DNA from: Azospirillum sp. SYSU D00513
GTDB taxonomy: Bacteria > Pseudomonadota > Alphaproteobacteria > Azospirillales > Azospirillaceae
Direction: 5' to 3'
NCBI RefSeq assembly: GCF_017356015.1
Contig: NZ_JAFIQV010000060.1
Coordinates: 1-32,285, forward strand
DNA: 32,285 nucleotides
Notes under the pieces: generated by a model
The model's input: only the letters and a program-made list of their open reading frames with translations
Database searches by the model: none
Told to the model about the DNA's origin: nothing
Shown here: positions 31,022 to 32,285 of the stretch, piece by piece
Layout: each line of letters begins with the position of its first letter
Numbering within the stretch: position 1 is the stretch's first letter
Translations under genes and position numbers: made by a program

Positions 31022-32285
31022 CTACTTCCCTTGCGCGGTGCCGGGTTCGTCGAACTGGACGACCAGCCGGTCCGCGAAGATCCCGTCCTTCGTCAGGTGT
31101 CCCTGCGGACCCGGCGCGCGGCGGAGGTTGGGACGCCGAAGCAGCGGCTTGATCATCCGTTGCAGCGTCCACTCGTTGATGTGCCGGCCGAAGCACTCGT
31201 GCAGGCCATGGCCGAAGTGGATGTACTGGTCCGCGGACCGATCAGGGTTGAAGCGCTCCGGCTCGGGAACCCGGCGCCCGTCCATCATCGCGGATGCGAT
31301 GGCCGCCACCACGGTCGCCCCCTTCGGGATCGTCCGGGCGCGCCGCGTGCCCTGCGCCAGCGTCCAGTCCTTCGTCGCGACGCGCAGCAATCCAGGCGCC
31401 AGCGGGTCGAAGCGCATGGCTTCCCGCACGATGCGCCAGAGATAGGCGTCGTCGCCCGCCCTGGCCGTCTTCGCCGCGAGGGCGAGGGCGTCGGGACGGC
31501 GGAGGAGCTGCTCGACGGCCTGAGGCACGACCATCGGCGGCTGCGGCGGGCCGCCGACGACCATGCAGAGGAGGTCCGTGCGGATCTCCTCGTCGCTGTA
31601 GCCGGGCCGGCCCTCCGCCTGGCGGCGCAGGCAGCGGGCCAGCACGTCGTCCTCCGGAGCGGCTCCCCCCGCCTTCCGGCGGGCGATTTCCCGGTCGATG
31701 TGCGCGCGGAAGGCGGGAGCGATCGCGTCCACCTGGGCGCGCAGGTCCTTGTCGCTGGGCGAGCCGACGAACTGGAACTCGAAGAGCCGCGTGCCCCAGA
31801 CGTCCAGCCGGCCCTGCTCCGGCTTGGGCACGCCGAAGTAGTTCGCTATCAGGTCGAAGCTGATCTGCCGCACGAGGTTCACAACCTCGACCGTCCCGCC
31901 GGACGCCGCGACCATCGCCTCCGCCTGCGCCTCGGCGCGGTTCCCCAGCTCCGGCAGGTCGCTCGCCAGAACCACCTCGCGCATGTTCCGGAGGCTGTCC
32001 TTGTACTGCGGCGTGTCGGTCATCCCCAGGAAGAAGGGTTGCCGGCCGGTGATCACGTCCAGGTTCGCCTTGTAGGGCGCCTCGAAGGCGGTGTCGGTGG
32101 CGAACACCTCCAGCACGTCGTCGTGGAGCGTGACGACGTAGCTGCTGCCGAACTTGGCGATCGGCCAAAGCTTGCGAAGCAACCGGAACCCGAAGGGTAT
32201 GGAGATACCGTGATGCGGATCAAGCAGGAATAAGGTTGGGTGCCAGGGCGGTCGTCCCGCGTCAAGGCTGGCGCTGGCGCGCCAC
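31022..32285 (-). CDS. Cytochrome P450, 5' end outside the window
   Basis: At least 386 residues; the frame stays open to the right edge and residues upstream of 32182 (DPHHGISIPFGFRLLRKLWP) still read like a P450 N-terminus, so the start is probably beyond the window. The haem-thiolate motif FGHGLHECFG, the K-helix ExxR (EAMR) and the PERF-like EPERFNPDR are intact. The I-helix, normally A/G-G-x-(D/E)-T, reads VVGGPPQPPMVVPQAV, lacking the acid-alcohol pair used in O2 activation. A haem monooxygenase or a variant using peroxide or carrying out another reaction; substrate and redox partner unknown. No ferredoxin gene is visible nearby. Confidence 0.93.
   Translation of the reverse strand, partial: WRASASLDAGRPPWHPTLFLLDPHHGISIPFGFRLLRKLWPIAKFGSSYVVTLHDDVLEVFATDTAFEAPYKANLDVITGRQPFFLGMTDTPQYKDSLRNMREVVLASDLPELGNRAEAQAEAMVAASGGTVEVVNLVRQISFDLIANYFGVPKPEQGRLDVWGTRLFEFQFVGSPSDKDLRAQVDAIAPAFRAHIDREIARRKAGGAAPEDDVLARCLRRQAEGRPGYSDEEIRTDLLCMVVGGPPQPPMVVPQAVEQLLRRPDALALAAKTARAGDDAYLWRIVREAMRFDPLAPGLLRVATKDWTLAQGTRRARTIPKGATVVAAIASAMMDGRRVPEPERFNPDRSADQYIHFGHGLHECFGRHINEWTLQRMIKPLLRRPNLRRAPGPQGHLTKDGIFADRLVVQFDEPGTAQGK

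Overview
The window is GC-rich DNA with strong G/C bias at third codon positions. Its gene families (TRAP-TAXI transport, groES-groEL behind a CIRCE element, SoxR, OYE, FecI/FecR/TonB receptor, hybrid PAS histidine kinases) suggest an alphaproteobacterium, most likely Azospirillum or a relative. That placement is inference; no rRNA, tRNA or other taxonomic marker is present. No CRISPR array, intact transposase or integrase was seen.

Layout. 1-2400: a small secreted protein, an exported alpha/beta hydrolase, and a divergent OhrR-type MarR regulator with a 27-bp palindrome between the last two. 2531-3090: two gene remnants back to back, the 3' end of a molybdopterin dehydrogenase (-) and the 3' end of an AraC/GlxA-type regulator (+), both without 5' parts. 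3241-5389: a small disordered protein, then a divergent pair made of a ferredoxin-reductase-like module fused to a PAS domain (-) and SoxR (+), with a canonical SoxR box between them. 5415-9610: a minus-strand operon of TAXI binding protein, fused TRAP permease and DgcN, which looks like uptake plus D-glutamate-type catabolism. 10068-12128: CIRCE-controlled groES-groEL, followed by a terminator and four more tandem hairpins. 12390-13382: a methyltransferase-like gene. 13876-15629: an MFS exporter and an exported cyclophilin-like protein. 16279-16626: a copy of the first small secreted protein, of identical length but broken by an in-frame TAA. 16909-17710: two unrecognised small genes. 17813-19959: OYE-type oxidoreductase and divergent LysR.

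19954-28309 is an iron-acquisition locus read on the minus strand: FecI-type sigma factor, FecR-type anti-sigma factor, TonB-dependent receptor with a signalling (STN) domain, and a PepSY membrane protein. It is split by about 2.75 kb carrying a TRAP-permease remnant, a LysR gene and an MFS transporter. An exact 33-bp direct repeat that includes the fecR stop codon borders this segment on both sides. The sigma gene has a Fur-box-like sequence upstream. 28568-30964 is a hybrid PAS histidine kinase; 31022 to the right edge is a cytochrome P450 whose 5' end lies outside the window.

Most unusual points: the SoxR-box-controlled reductase-PAS fusion, the direct-repeat-bounded cassette inside the Fec-type operon, the double 5' truncation at about 2.85 kb, the nonsense-interrupted paralogue, and the P450 with a proline-rich I-helix.
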